From NCBI GenBank assembly GCA_959600065.1, contig CAUGKZ010000078.1, positions 1-7,500 of the forward strand: 7,500 nucleotides of DNA, read 5' to 3'. The DNA is from an uncultured Kroppenstedtia sp. (GTDB taxonomy: Bacteria > Bacillota > Bacilli > Thermoactinomycetales > DSM-45169). Shown here piece by piece: positions 1 to 4,608 of this stretch. Under the pieces are notes generated by a model, which was given only the letters and a program-made list of their open reading frames with translations, did no database searches and was not told the DNA's origin. Within the stretch, counting starts at the first letter, position 1; the number at the start of each line of letters is the position of its first letter. The position numbers and the translations under genes are program-made.

Positions 1-259
1 GAGGCAACCGCTCCAATCTCTCCAACACCGGGACCGGTAACTCCCGCTGAGAGGCGAGGAGCTCCCGAAAACCTTTCTCTTCCGCTTTTCCAGGAAGATG
101 TCCGTACCACAGGAGATACACTACCGCTTCAAAAGTCTCGGAGATTGCCAATTTCTTCGCCCAACACCCCCGGTAAACCAGCTGTCCCTTCTCTCCGTCC
201 ACCAAGGACAACTCTGTCTGTGTGACTGCGACTCCTTCCAATCCGGGTATCACTTTCAT
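1..259 (-). CDS. citA: Citrate synthase (CitA-like), N-terminal part, cut by window edge
   Basis: The minus strand from an ATG at 257-259 reads 86 codons without a stop and leaves the window at base 1. The peptide starts MKVIPGLEGVAVTQTELS and continues with DGEKGQLVYRG, FEAVVYLLWYGHLP and a Leu/Arg/Glu-rich helix. This is the usual N-terminal domain of Gram-positive citrate synthases of about 370 residues, which condense acetyl-CoA and oxaloacetate at the entry to the TCA cycle. The catalytic His/Asp residues lie beyond the window. A ribosome binding site (GGGGAGAG) sits about 5 bases upstream of the ATG. The divergent LysR regulator next door reproduces the B. subtilis citA-citR pair, which favours the minor CitA-type enzyme over CitZ. 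A 2-methylcitrate synthase cannot be excluded from this fragment. Confidence 0.85.
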   Translation of the reverse strand, partial: MKVIPGLEGVAVTQTELSLVDGEKGQLVYRGCWAKKLAISETFEAVVYLLWYGHLPGKAEEKGFRELLASQRELPVPVLERLERLP

Positions 260-375
260 CTTGCTCTCCCCTTTCTCTTATCTGTAAATTTATCGTACTC
301 GACCTCTACAGAAAAATCTAATTTATTATTATAATAGGGTTGATAACAATATTTTATCTATAGGAGAGGATCCCG
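260..375. promoter_or_regulatory. Divergent citA/citR control region
   Basis: This 116-bp AT-rich gap separates two divergently read genes and must carry both start signals. A perfect 10-bp palindrome TATTATAATA lies at 327-336 and contains a plus-strand TATAAT (330-335), a good -10 for citR with only a weak -35 (TCTACA at 305-310, spacer 19). A second imperfect dyad, TTGATAACAA, lies at 340-349. LysR regulators commonly bind AT-rich dyads between themselves and a divergent target, and CitR represses citA in B. subtilis. These dyads are therefore the likeliest operator, by inference. The citR ribosome binding site (AGGAGAGGA) ends five bases before its TTG start. I see no convincing citA promoter hexamers. 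Confidence 0.5.
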
Positions 376-1263
376 TTGAACCTATCCCAAATCCTCACCT
401 TTCTTGAAGTGGCCAAACAGAACAGTTTCCGTAAAGCCGCCCAGAAACTGACCTTGACCCAGCCCGCCGTTAGCGCCCAGATCCGCTCCCTGGAAGAAGA
501 GCTGGGTGCTCCGTTGTTCCTGCGACAACGAGTTCGCCTTACCTCCGGCGGCAAAGCTTTTCTACCCTATGCCCGTCAGGTAGCCGCCTTGTTGGAAGAT
601 GGCAAACAGGCCGTTCAGGATACGGAAGAGCTGGTGCGGGGGAAATTAACCATCGGCGCCACCTCGGGAGCGGCCATTACCATCCTCCCCCGCCTCCTCA
701 TCTACTTTCGGGACAACCGCCCCCAAGTTCGGGTGACCGTCCACACTCTACCTGGCGATCAGGTGGTGCAGGGGGTGCTGGAAGGACGATTTGATGCCGG
801 AATCAATTATCTGGATCAATCCCTGGATCACCTGAAAAACCAAGTCCTTTTTTACGACACTCTCACCCTGATCGCACCCCTGGATCACCCGGTCGCCCAG
901 GAGCCTTACTTTCAGCTGGAAAAATTAAGGGAAATCCCTCTAATCTCCCTCGTCCCGGAAGCGACGGAACGGAAATTGATGGATCAGATCCTATGGAAAA
1001 AGGGAATTCGGATCGAATCCTCCATCGAACTCACCAGTCTGGAAGAAGTGAAGCGGATGGTTCGGGAGGGTTTGGGGCTCGCTCTGATCCCCCGCCTCTG
1101 TCTCGACCCAGTGACAGATATCCACCTTAGGCAACTTCGGGTTTCGGGCCTGAATCACCAGCTCCCTGTCGTTCTCCTGTATCCAAAGGAACGATACCAC
1201 TCCTCCGCCCTCCGCCGATTGTTGAATGACATCCGAGGCATCTACACTCCAGAAGAGGAATAG
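376..1263 (+). CDS. citR: LysR-family transcriptional regulator, CitR-like
   Basis: This is a full-length 295-residue LysR-type regulator. Residues 1-60 form the winged helix-turn-helix: FRKAAQKLTLTQPAVSAQI lies at 18-36, followed by the LEEELGAPLF wing. A linker helix spans roughly 61-90, and the effector-binding periplasmic-protein-like domain starts at about 91 (KLTIGATSG) and ends near 290. The start is a TTG at 376, supported by the AGGAGAGGA ribosome binding site five bases upstream; no upstream in-frame ATG competes. It is transcribed away from the citrate synthase gene, the arrangement of B. subtilis citR-citA, where CitR represses citA. That role is inferred from position and family. 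The effector cannot be read from the sequence, and other LysR regulators look alike over these motifs. Confidence 0.85.
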   Translation: MNLSQILTFLEVAKQNSFRKAAQKLTLTQPAVSAQIRSLEEELGAPLFLRQRVRLTSGGKAFLPYARQVAALLEDGKQAVQDTEELVRGKLTIGATSGAAITILPRLLIYFRDNRPQVRVTVHTLPGDQVVQGVLEGRFDAGINYLDQSLDHLKNQVLFYDTLTLIAPLDHPVAQEPYFQLEKLREIPLISLVPEATERKLMDQILWKKGIRIESSIELTSLEEVKRMVREGLGLALIPRLCLDPVTDIHLRQLRVSGLNHQLPVVLLYPKERYHSSALRRLLNDIRGIYTPEEE

Positions 1264-1275
1264 TCAGGACCCACC

Positions 1276-1304
1276 CAGTCCCTAACGGGGCTGTCTTTGA
1301 TTTT
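1276..1304 (+). terminator. Rho-independent terminator of citR
   Basis: CAGTCCC (1276-1282), a TAAC tetraloop and GGGGCTG (1287-1293) form a 7-bp stem with one G-T pair. The stem is followed by the T-rich stretch TCTTTGATTTT. It begins 13 bases after the citR stop codon, where a terminator is expected. Confidence 0.65.
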
Positions 1305-1325
1305 GGAAGCCGTTGCGTCCCATTT

Positions 1326-1354
1326 TTGGCCTTGCGCAATCTTTTCGGTATAAT
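1326..1354 (+). promoter_or_regulatory. Sigma-A type promoter reading into the 1371-1805 element
   Basis: TTGGCC at 1326-1331 (4 of 6 to TTGACA), a 17-bp spacer and a perfect TATAAT at 1349-1354 make a credible housekeeping promoter. Transcription would start near 1361, about ten bases before the left inverted repeat at 1371. No gene starts within 450 bases downstream. The promoter therefore drives either a noncoding RNA or the TetR remnant, which may have been separated from its promoter by insertion of the element. Confidence 0.5.
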
Positions 1355-1370
1355 GTGAACAGATTTTTAA

Positions 1371-1386
1371 CAGGCGTGTTGATTAG
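1371..1386 (+). repeat. Left terminal inverted repeat (16 bp)
   Basis: CAGGCGTGTTGATTAG is the exact reverse complement of 1790-1805. Similarity stops immediately inside the repeat. The flank TTTTTAA to its left does not recur directly beyond the right repeat. Confidence 0.85.
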
Positions 1387-1545
1387 ACATCAAATGAGTT
1401 GTGAAAGTGGATATAACACTCGCCAGTCCACTTGCTACCAAGCGAGAATAGGGCTTGGAGGGACAGGGATGATGGAAAGACTACATCTCTCGAAGAGCGC
1501 ATAGGAGCTTCGCCCCCCCCACCATCCCGATCCTGAGCAAAATAT

Positions 1546-1572
1546 GGTTAATCCCAGGGCTGTTGATTAACC
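1546..1572. repeat. Hairpin at the junction of the two tandem units
   Basis: GGTTAATC (1546-1553) and GATTAACC (1565-1572) are perfect 8-bp inverted repeats around an 11-base loop. The left arm corresponds to the right end of unit 1 and the right arm to the left end of unit 2. The hairpin is therefore what two copies of one inverted-repeat-bounded element would leave when joined head to tail. Confidence 0.6.
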
Positions 1573-1641
1573 AGTAAATGGGTAAAAAAGACCCTTTCGC
1601 TCTTCCCATTGCCCCATCGTAAAATATGGCTTGAGGGGACG

Positions 1642-1763
1642 GGGATGGCGGGACGGCTACGATCTCTTGCAAAGAACGCATAGCGAGACCCGGGAGCGGA
1701 AAGCGACCCTGGCGAGACTTGTGCCCTATGGGTGCAAAGTCTCTTCACCGTCCAAACCATCCC
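1642..1763. repeat. Long imperfect hairpin inside unit 2
   Basis: GGGATGG (1642-1648) pairs with CCATCCC (1757-1763). After a small internal loop, GGACGG (1651-1656) pairs with CCGTCC (1748-1753). Further in, TTGCA can pair with TGCAA and CATAG (1679-1683) with CTATG (1726-1730). Together they make a branched or long hairpin of about 120 bases, consistent with a folded RNA or with a foldback mobile element. Unit 1 has a shorter equivalent ending in CCATCCCG. Confidence 0.5.
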
Positions 1764-1789
1764 GACCTGATTTCCTACCTAAAATAGGG

Positions 1790-1805
1790 CTAATCAACAC
1801 GCCTG
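1790..1805 (-). repeat. Right terminal inverted repeat (16 bp)
   Basis: CTAATCAACACGCCTG is the exact reverse complement of 1371-1386. It ends 14 bases before the first codon of the TetR remnant, so the element abuts or interrupts the 5' region of that gene. Confidence 0.85.
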
Positions 1806-1819
1806 ATCACAATTAACTT

Positions 1820-2176
1820 TTGATTGGAGTAAAATCACATCCACGCAAAAAAAACAGCACTTTTCACCACCTTCTCTCTATCACCAAGGAGTGGATCCGG
1901 GAAAAAGGATGCACTCAGACCACTTTGAAGGGAATCATGGATCGCTCCGGGCTTTCCAAGAGAGCCGTCTACCACTATGTTCAGAGGCAAAGACGAATTG
2001 TTCGGTCACATTCTCAATTCTCTCGATCCGGAGAAAACCGTCGCCCCCTTGATCGCCTTTTCTTACGGCACCCGAATCTGGGATACCATCGCCCCTATTT
2101 CCTCCGGATCTTCCAACAGGATCTGTATCCATTGATATTAGAGGCCTTACAACAGGCTGAGGTTGAGGGAGTTTAA
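1820..2176 (+). pseudogene. TetR-family regulator remnant, frameshifted and truncated
   Basis: As read, 118 residues begin at a TTG with no ribosome binding site in front. Residues 15-53 form a TetR DNA-binding domain: a first helix (FHHLLSITKEWIREKG), then TTLKGIMDRSGLSKRAVYHY. After YHY the frame is lost. Shifting by one base at about 1979 continues with FRGKDELFGHILNSL, exactly the expected next stretch of a TetR protein; that frame stops at 2133-2135. The original frame again looks protein-like from GYHRPYFLRIFQQDLYPLIL to its end at 2176. Family members have about 190 residues, so the C-terminal ligand domain is mostly missing. A TetR gene would normally repress a neighbour such as the membrane protein three bases downstream. 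It is probably non-functional, unless the shifts are sequencing errors. Confidence 0.7.
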
Positions 2177-2178
2177 AT

Positions 2179-2823
2179 ATGTTGTCTTCTTTATTTCTGG
2201 TTCTTCATGTGATCGCCGGGTTTGTCACCCTGATTCTCTTCTGGGTTCCCATGTTTACCCGCAAGGGAGGGAAGGCACACCGCAAAGTGGGATGGATCTA
2301 TGTAGTGGCGATGACCATCGTCGCCATATCTGCCTTTTATCTGGGTATGTGGCGGATCTTTTTCGATCCGGACACCCACCCGGATTCCATATCCTTCTAC
2401 TGGTTTCTGCTTTTCATCTCGATCCTCAGTTTCGCCACCTCCTGGTATGGAATCCGAGTACTCCGTTTCAAAGGGAGAAAAACGACTCATCGCCATCCTG
2501 TCGATGTAGGGATTCCTTTGTTGTTGACCCTGTCGGGAGTGGGAATCTCCCTATATGGGAACACCCTGGACTCTCCCTTACTGACATGGTTCCCCTTGAT
2601 CGGGATTCTCCTGGGAATCTCCCAACTTTATTACTGGCTTCGACCTCCCGCAGAACGGATCCATTGGAAGATCCAACATCTGACTGGCCTGATCTCCTGC
2701 GGAATCGGAACCATCACCGCTTTTGTCGTCTTTGGCGCCCCCCGTCCTTCAAATCGAGGAAGTCCCACTGATCATCTGGTTTCTGCCCACCATTCTGCTC
2801 ACCCCGGTAATCATCGGCTTTAA
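2179..2823 (+). CDS. DUF2306-like multi-helix membrane protein, 3' end frameshifted
   Basis: The frame reads 214 residues from ATG 2179, with GGGAG seven bases upstream inside the end of the TetR remnant. Six hydrophobic segments are visible, at about 5-26, 37-58, 70-92, 110-130, 135-155 and 172-192. A conserved-looking LHVIAG (His10) and GGKAHRKVG (His34), plus RHPVDVG and HWKIQHLTG, fit the DUF2306 family of predicted membrane proteins of unknown function. The last 25 or so residues of this frame (RPSNRGSPTDHLVSAHHS) are polar and unlike a membrane protein. A run of six C at 2738-2743 is the break: with five C the reading continues as a seventh helix to a stop at 2876-2878. The gene is either a real frameshift mutant or an artefact. 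Substrate and function are unknown. Confidence 0.7.
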   Translation: MLSSLFLVLHVIAGFVTLILFWVPMFTRKGGKAHRKVGWIYVVAMTIVAISAFYLGMWRIFFDPDTHPDSISFYWFLLFISILSFATSWYGIRVLRFKGRKTTHRHPVDVGIPLLLTLSGVGISLYGNTLDSPLLTWFPLIGILLGISQLYYWLRPPAERIHWKIQHLTGLISCGIGTITAFVVFGAPRPSNRGSPTDHLVSAHHSAHPGNHRL

Positions 2824-2878
2824 CGTATACTACAGACATAAGGTGAACAGCCAAAAAAGAAAAAGTCTGACCTCGTAA
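2744..2878 (+). pseudogene. Out-of-frame C-terminal tail of the DUF2306-like gene
   Basis: Removing one base from the C run at 2738-2743 gives GAPVLQIEEV, then the hydrophobic helix PLIIWFLPTILLTPVIIGF. After it come NVYYRHKV, a basic tail and a stop at 2876-2878. The restored protein would have 232 residues and seven helices. The hydrophobic pattern and polar basic end are far better than the frame actually read, which ends at 2823. Confidence 0.7.
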
Positions 2879-2938
2879 GCAACATGAATATCCTCCTCGC
2901 TCCCGGAAATACTGGGAGCAGAAAGGCAGGGGATCTTC

Positions 2939-3076
2939 ATGGACTACACTTGTGATCACTGTGAGCACCCAACTTCAAGTATTCACCCTATCACCCTGTA
3001 CAAGAGCGAAGGTGAACAGGATGAGCTTCTGTGTGACGAATGTTATGCAGAGTGGCTGGAAACGACCAAAGGTTGA
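2939..3076 (+). CDS. Small 45-residue double-CxxC (zinc-ribbon-like) protein
   Basis: ATG 2939 opens a 45-codon frame ending in TGA at 3074-3076. The peptide begins MDYTCDHCEH and ends LLCDECYAEWLETTKG. The cysteine pairs CDHC (residues 5-8) and CDEC (32-35) are 23 residues apart, the layout of a single treble-clef or zinc-ribbon knuckle. A purine-rich AGGGGA about six bases before the ATG can serve as ribosome binding site. The only other feature, besides an acidic middle, is a strong hairpin 18 bases after the stop, supporting a real transcript end. I do not recognise a named family. It may be an adaptor or regulator working through metal-bound protein contacts. It is likely in the same transcript as the membrane protein upstream. 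Confidence 0.65.
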   Translation: MDYTCDHCEHPTSSIHPITLYKSEGEQDELLCDECYAEWLETTKG

Positions 3077-3093
3077 AAAACGGATCGCCGCTC

Positions 3094-3134
3094 AAACCAA
3101 AGAGAGGACCCGTTCCAGGGCCTCTCTTTGGTTT
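3094..3134 (+). terminator. Strong hairpin after the small zinc-ribbon gene
   Basis: Arms AAACCAAAGAGAGG (3094-3107) and CCTCTCTTTGGTTT (3121-3134) pair perfectly over 14 bp, with three further CCC/GGG pairs inside the loop. A proper T tract is missing; only the arm itself is T-rich. It is probably the transcript end for 2179-3076, though termination efficiency is uncertain. Confidence 0.6.
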
Positions 3135-3142
3135 GGTAAGGA

Positions 3143-3156
3143 TTGTTCATGAACAA
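3143..3156. repeat. 14-bp perfect palindrome between convergent terminators
   Basis: TTGTTCATGAACAA reads the same on both strands. It lies between the plus-strand hairpin at 3094-3134 and the minus-strand terminator at 3161-3187. It could be a protein site or simply part of the termination region. Confidence 0.45.
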
Positions 3157-3160
3157 AAAC

Positions 3161-3187
3161 AAAAAAAGACCCCGTTTCTGGAGTCTT
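3161..3187 (-). terminator. Rho-independent terminator of ylaN
   Basis: On the minus strand, AAGACTCC, a six-base loop and GGGGTCTT form an 8-bp stem with one T-G pair, followed directly by TTTTTTT. It starts 24 bases after the ylaN stop codon. Confidence 0.8.
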
Positions 3188-3211
3188 GGTTGATATATCA
3201 GTGGACGCCGA

Positions 3212-3508
3212 TCAGCCCTGCTGTTGATTCGGGGAGGGAAGTACCGTCGAATAGAGGTGGGCCAATTTCTGTTCCAATTCACTGATGATACTCCTGCCCT
3301 GCTCCCGCGTGATCAAACCCGCCCGCACCGCAAAGTCGATTTCGCGGGAAAGTCCGAACATTTGAGTGTCCAGCACTTCTTCATACAAAGGACACTTGGG
3401 CGCGGTCAGATTATCCAACTGAACCGCAATCAGATGTTCAATTTTTTTCGCATCTTCCCTAAGCAATTGTTCGGCGCGCTGGGTCAGATCGGTTTGAGTC
3501 GGTGTCAT
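3212..3508 (-). CDS. ylaN: YlaN / UPF0358 family protein, iron-homeostasis factor
   Basis: The 98-residue protein carries the highly conserved family block [19 protein letters not shown] (residues 39-57), preceded by [17 protein letters not shown]. Length and spacing match B. subtilis YlaN (about 93 residues). From published work, YlaN is needed in B. subtilis unless extra iron is supplied and has been reported to interact with the iron repressor Fur; in Staphylococcus it is linked to iron-sulphur metabolism. The start chosen is the ATG at 3506-3508: it aligns with the B. subtilis start and lies nine bases after a run of seven G that can act as ribosome binding site. An in-frame ATG 18 bases upstream (3524-3526) lacks any such site. 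It has its own promoter and terminator, and follows glutaminase on the same strand. Confidence 0.92.
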   Translation of the reverse strand: MTPTQTDLTQRAEQLLREDAKKIEHLIAVQLDNLTAPKCPLYEEVLDTQMFGLSREIDFAVRAGLITREQGRSIISELEQKLAHLYSTVLPSPNQQQG

Positions 3509-3528
3509 CACGGTATACCCCCCCATTC

Positions 3529-3551
3529 AACCGTTCGGTTCCCAAACGGTT
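3529..3551 (-). promoter_or_regulatory. Inverted repeat in the ylaN leader
   Basis: AACCGTT (3529-3535) and AACGGTT (3545-3551) are perfect 7-bp inverted repeats around nine bases, and a shorter AACCG/CGGTT dyad overlaps the left arm. The repeat lies between the predicted start of transcription and the ylaN start codon, so it could be an operator or an mRNA hairpin. It does not resemble a Fur box, which is AT-rich. Confidence 0.45.
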
Positions 3552-3569
3552 CCACATGCGCTCAAAATT

Positions 3570-3598
3570 AGTGTATCATGACACCGACTGATTTGCAA
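3570..3598 (-). promoter_or_regulatory. Promoter of ylaN
   Basis: On the minus strand, TTGCAA (3593-3598), a 17-bp spacer and TACACT (3570-3575) match the sigma-A consensus at 4 of 6 bases each. The -35 hexamer lies only five bases beyond the glsA stop codon. The leader to the ylaN start is about 55 bases. Confidence 0.6.
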
Positions 3599-3603
3599 TT
3601 TCC

Positions 3604-4512
3604 TCAAAAAATACTGAGATTCAACTCCTTGGATAATCCCTTCAACAGACGTACTCCACCAATACTGTTCCCTTTTTTATCCAAAGCTGGTCCATAAACT
3701 CCGATCCCCATCCGCTCCGGAACAGAGGCTAAAATCCCACCGGAGACACCGCTTTTGGCCGGAATCCCGGCAAGAATGGCAAATTCACCCGAGGCATTAT
3801 ACATCCCACAGGTGACCATAAAAGTTTTTACCAACCGAGCCAGATCCCGGGGAATCACCTGCTCTCCTGCGTCGTTTTGACCGAGACGAGCCAAACATAA
3901 GCCCATCTGGGCTAGATCATCACAGTGGATCGCGATGGAACACTGCTGGAAATAGAGTTCCAAGGTGGCCTCCACATCTTCGATCATACCAAATTCCTTG
4001 AGGAAATACGCCATCGACCGATTGCGAAATCCAGTGGCCCTCTCCGAATAATAGACGGCGTAATCCAACTCAATCTTCGGGTTTTCTGCCATCTGGCGGA
4101 CTAAAGTGAGAATCCGGCCCAATCGTTCTTCCACCGTCGATCCCTTGATCAATGAACTGACCACCAATGCACCGGCATTGATCATCGGATTGAGGGGTTT
4201 TCCCGGTGGCTGCCCCAGCTTATAAATGGAGTTGAAGGGGTCTCCCGTCGGTTCCATCCCCACCCGTTCAAACACCACTTCTTCTCCCTGGTCCATCAAT
4301 GCCAGGATCAAGGTGATCACTTTGGAGATGCTCTGCATGGTGAACCGCTCGGGACAATCCCCGGCGGAATAGACCTCTCCGTCACAAGTTCGCACCGAGA
4401 TTCCCAAAGAAGTGGGATCCTGCTCCGACAATTGCGGAATATAATCGGCTAACTTTCCTTCTCCGATCGAAGGTTTATATCGACCCACCAGCTCTTCCAA
4501 AAAAGCCTTCAT
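3604..4512 (-). CDS. glsA: Glutaminase (GlsA, YlaM-like)
   Basis: This 302-residue cytoplasmic enzyme hydrolyses L-glutamine to glutamate and ammonia. It has the serine-dependent beta-lactamase-like fold of bacterial glutaminases. Visible signatures are FTMQSISKV with the catalytic Ser61-x-x-Lys64 pair, EPTGDPFNS (87-95), NPMINAGA (108-115), FRNRSMAYF, YFQQCSI and KSGVSGGI near the C terminus. Length equals that of E. coli and Bacillus homologues. The ATG at 4510-4512 is preferred because GGAAAGGTGGG precedes it at good spacing. A GTG 24 bases upstream would add eight residues (MWRKGGKN) that are just the translated ribosome binding site. The neighbours ylaN and a ylaL-like gene match the B. 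subtilis ylaL-ylaM-ylaN region, pointing to the YlaM (GlsA2) paralogue. No terminator separates it from ylaN, so read-through is possible. Confidence 0.93.
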   Translation of the reverse strand: MKAFLEELVGRYKPSIGEGKLADYIPQLSEQDPTSLGISVRTCDGEVYSAGDCPERFTMQSISKVITLILALMDQGEEVVFERVGMEPTGDPFNSIYKLGQPPGKPLNPMINAGALVVSSLIKGSTVEERLGRILTLVRQMAENPKIELDYAVYYSERATGFRNRSMAYFLKEFGMIEDVEATLELYFQQCSIAIHCDDLAQMGLCLARLGQNDAGEQVIPRDLARLVKTFMVTCGMYNASGEFAILAGIPAKSGVSGGILASVPERMGIGVYGPALDKKGNSIGGVRLLKGLSKELNLSIF

Positions 4513-4608
4513 ATTTTTCCCACCTTTCCTCCACACTCTTTATTTTGTACTATTGCTGACTCCTGTATAATGAAGGGGTTGCTGATCATCCAAACAGGAG
4601 CGTTTACT
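4513..4608. promoter_or_regulatory. Divergent glsA / ylaL-like control region
   Basis: A perfect plus-strand TATAAT at 4566-4571, 37 bases before the ylaL-like ATG, is a likely -10; the best -35 (around 4543-4550) is poor. The ribosome binding site CAGGAG (4594-4599) precedes ATG 4609 by about nine bases. On the minus strand a GGAGGAAAGGTGGG stretch serves glsA, but I cannot pick a clear glsA promoter. Confidence 0.45.

Larger units (their letters stand above)
1371..1805. repeat. 435-bp composite element with terminal inverted repeats (MITE-like or structured RNA)
   Basis: The segment is bounded by perfect 16-bp inverted repeats and contains no credible gene. It consists of two diverged tandem units: unit 1 at about 1371-1554 and unit 2 at about 1555-1805. 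Both open with the same kind of end: CAGGCGTGTTGATTAG in unit 1, CAGGGCTGTTGATTAACC in unit 2. Both share a core at about 1445-1503 and 1620-1684, containing GGCTTG, GGGAYGGGGATG-like G-rich sequence, a CTACRATCTCT motif and RCGCATAG. Both close with CCATCCCG, then AAAATATGGTTAATC or AAAATAGGGCTAATC. Unit 2 carries about 65 extra bases. I see no transposase, and no target-site duplication directly at the ends. The candidates are a nonautonomous transposable element present as a tandem pair, or a large folded RNA closed by the outer 16-bp stem. Confidence 0.65.

Noticed and set aside
98..334. 78-codon plus-strand frame at the left edge
   Set aside because: It runs antisense to the citrate synthase N terminus and into the AT-rich control region; no ribosome binding site.
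1371..1805. Known riboswitch or T-box leader (tandem glycine riboswitch considered)
   Set aside because: I find no T-box AGGGUGGNACCGCG sequence and no glycine-riboswitch core, and no amino acid or metabolic gene follows. Only a search with Infernal against Rfam could settle a less familiar class.
1631..1816. Short open frames inside the repeat element
   Set aside because: They overlap each other on both strands, cover the hairpin arms, and show no protein-like pattern or start signals.
2163..2771. 202-codon plus-strand open frame overlapping the DUF2306-like gene
   Set aside because: The peptide is low-complexity Ser/His/Arg-rich with no ribosome binding site. The overlapping frame encodes clean membrane helices with a good start.
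2899..2919. GCTCCC / GGGAGC hairpin as terminator of the membrane protein gene
   Set aside because: The stem is only six pairs and no T tract follows; the small zinc-ribbon gene begins 20 bases later.
3224..3571. 115-codon plus-strand frame opposite ylaN
   Set aside because: It is antisense to a highly conserved protein; composition is the mirror of ylaN codons and it has no start signals.
4570..4608. Upstream ATG extending the ylaL-like protein by 13 residues
   Set aside because: It overlaps the TATAAT promoter element, and the good AGGAG site serves ATG 4609.
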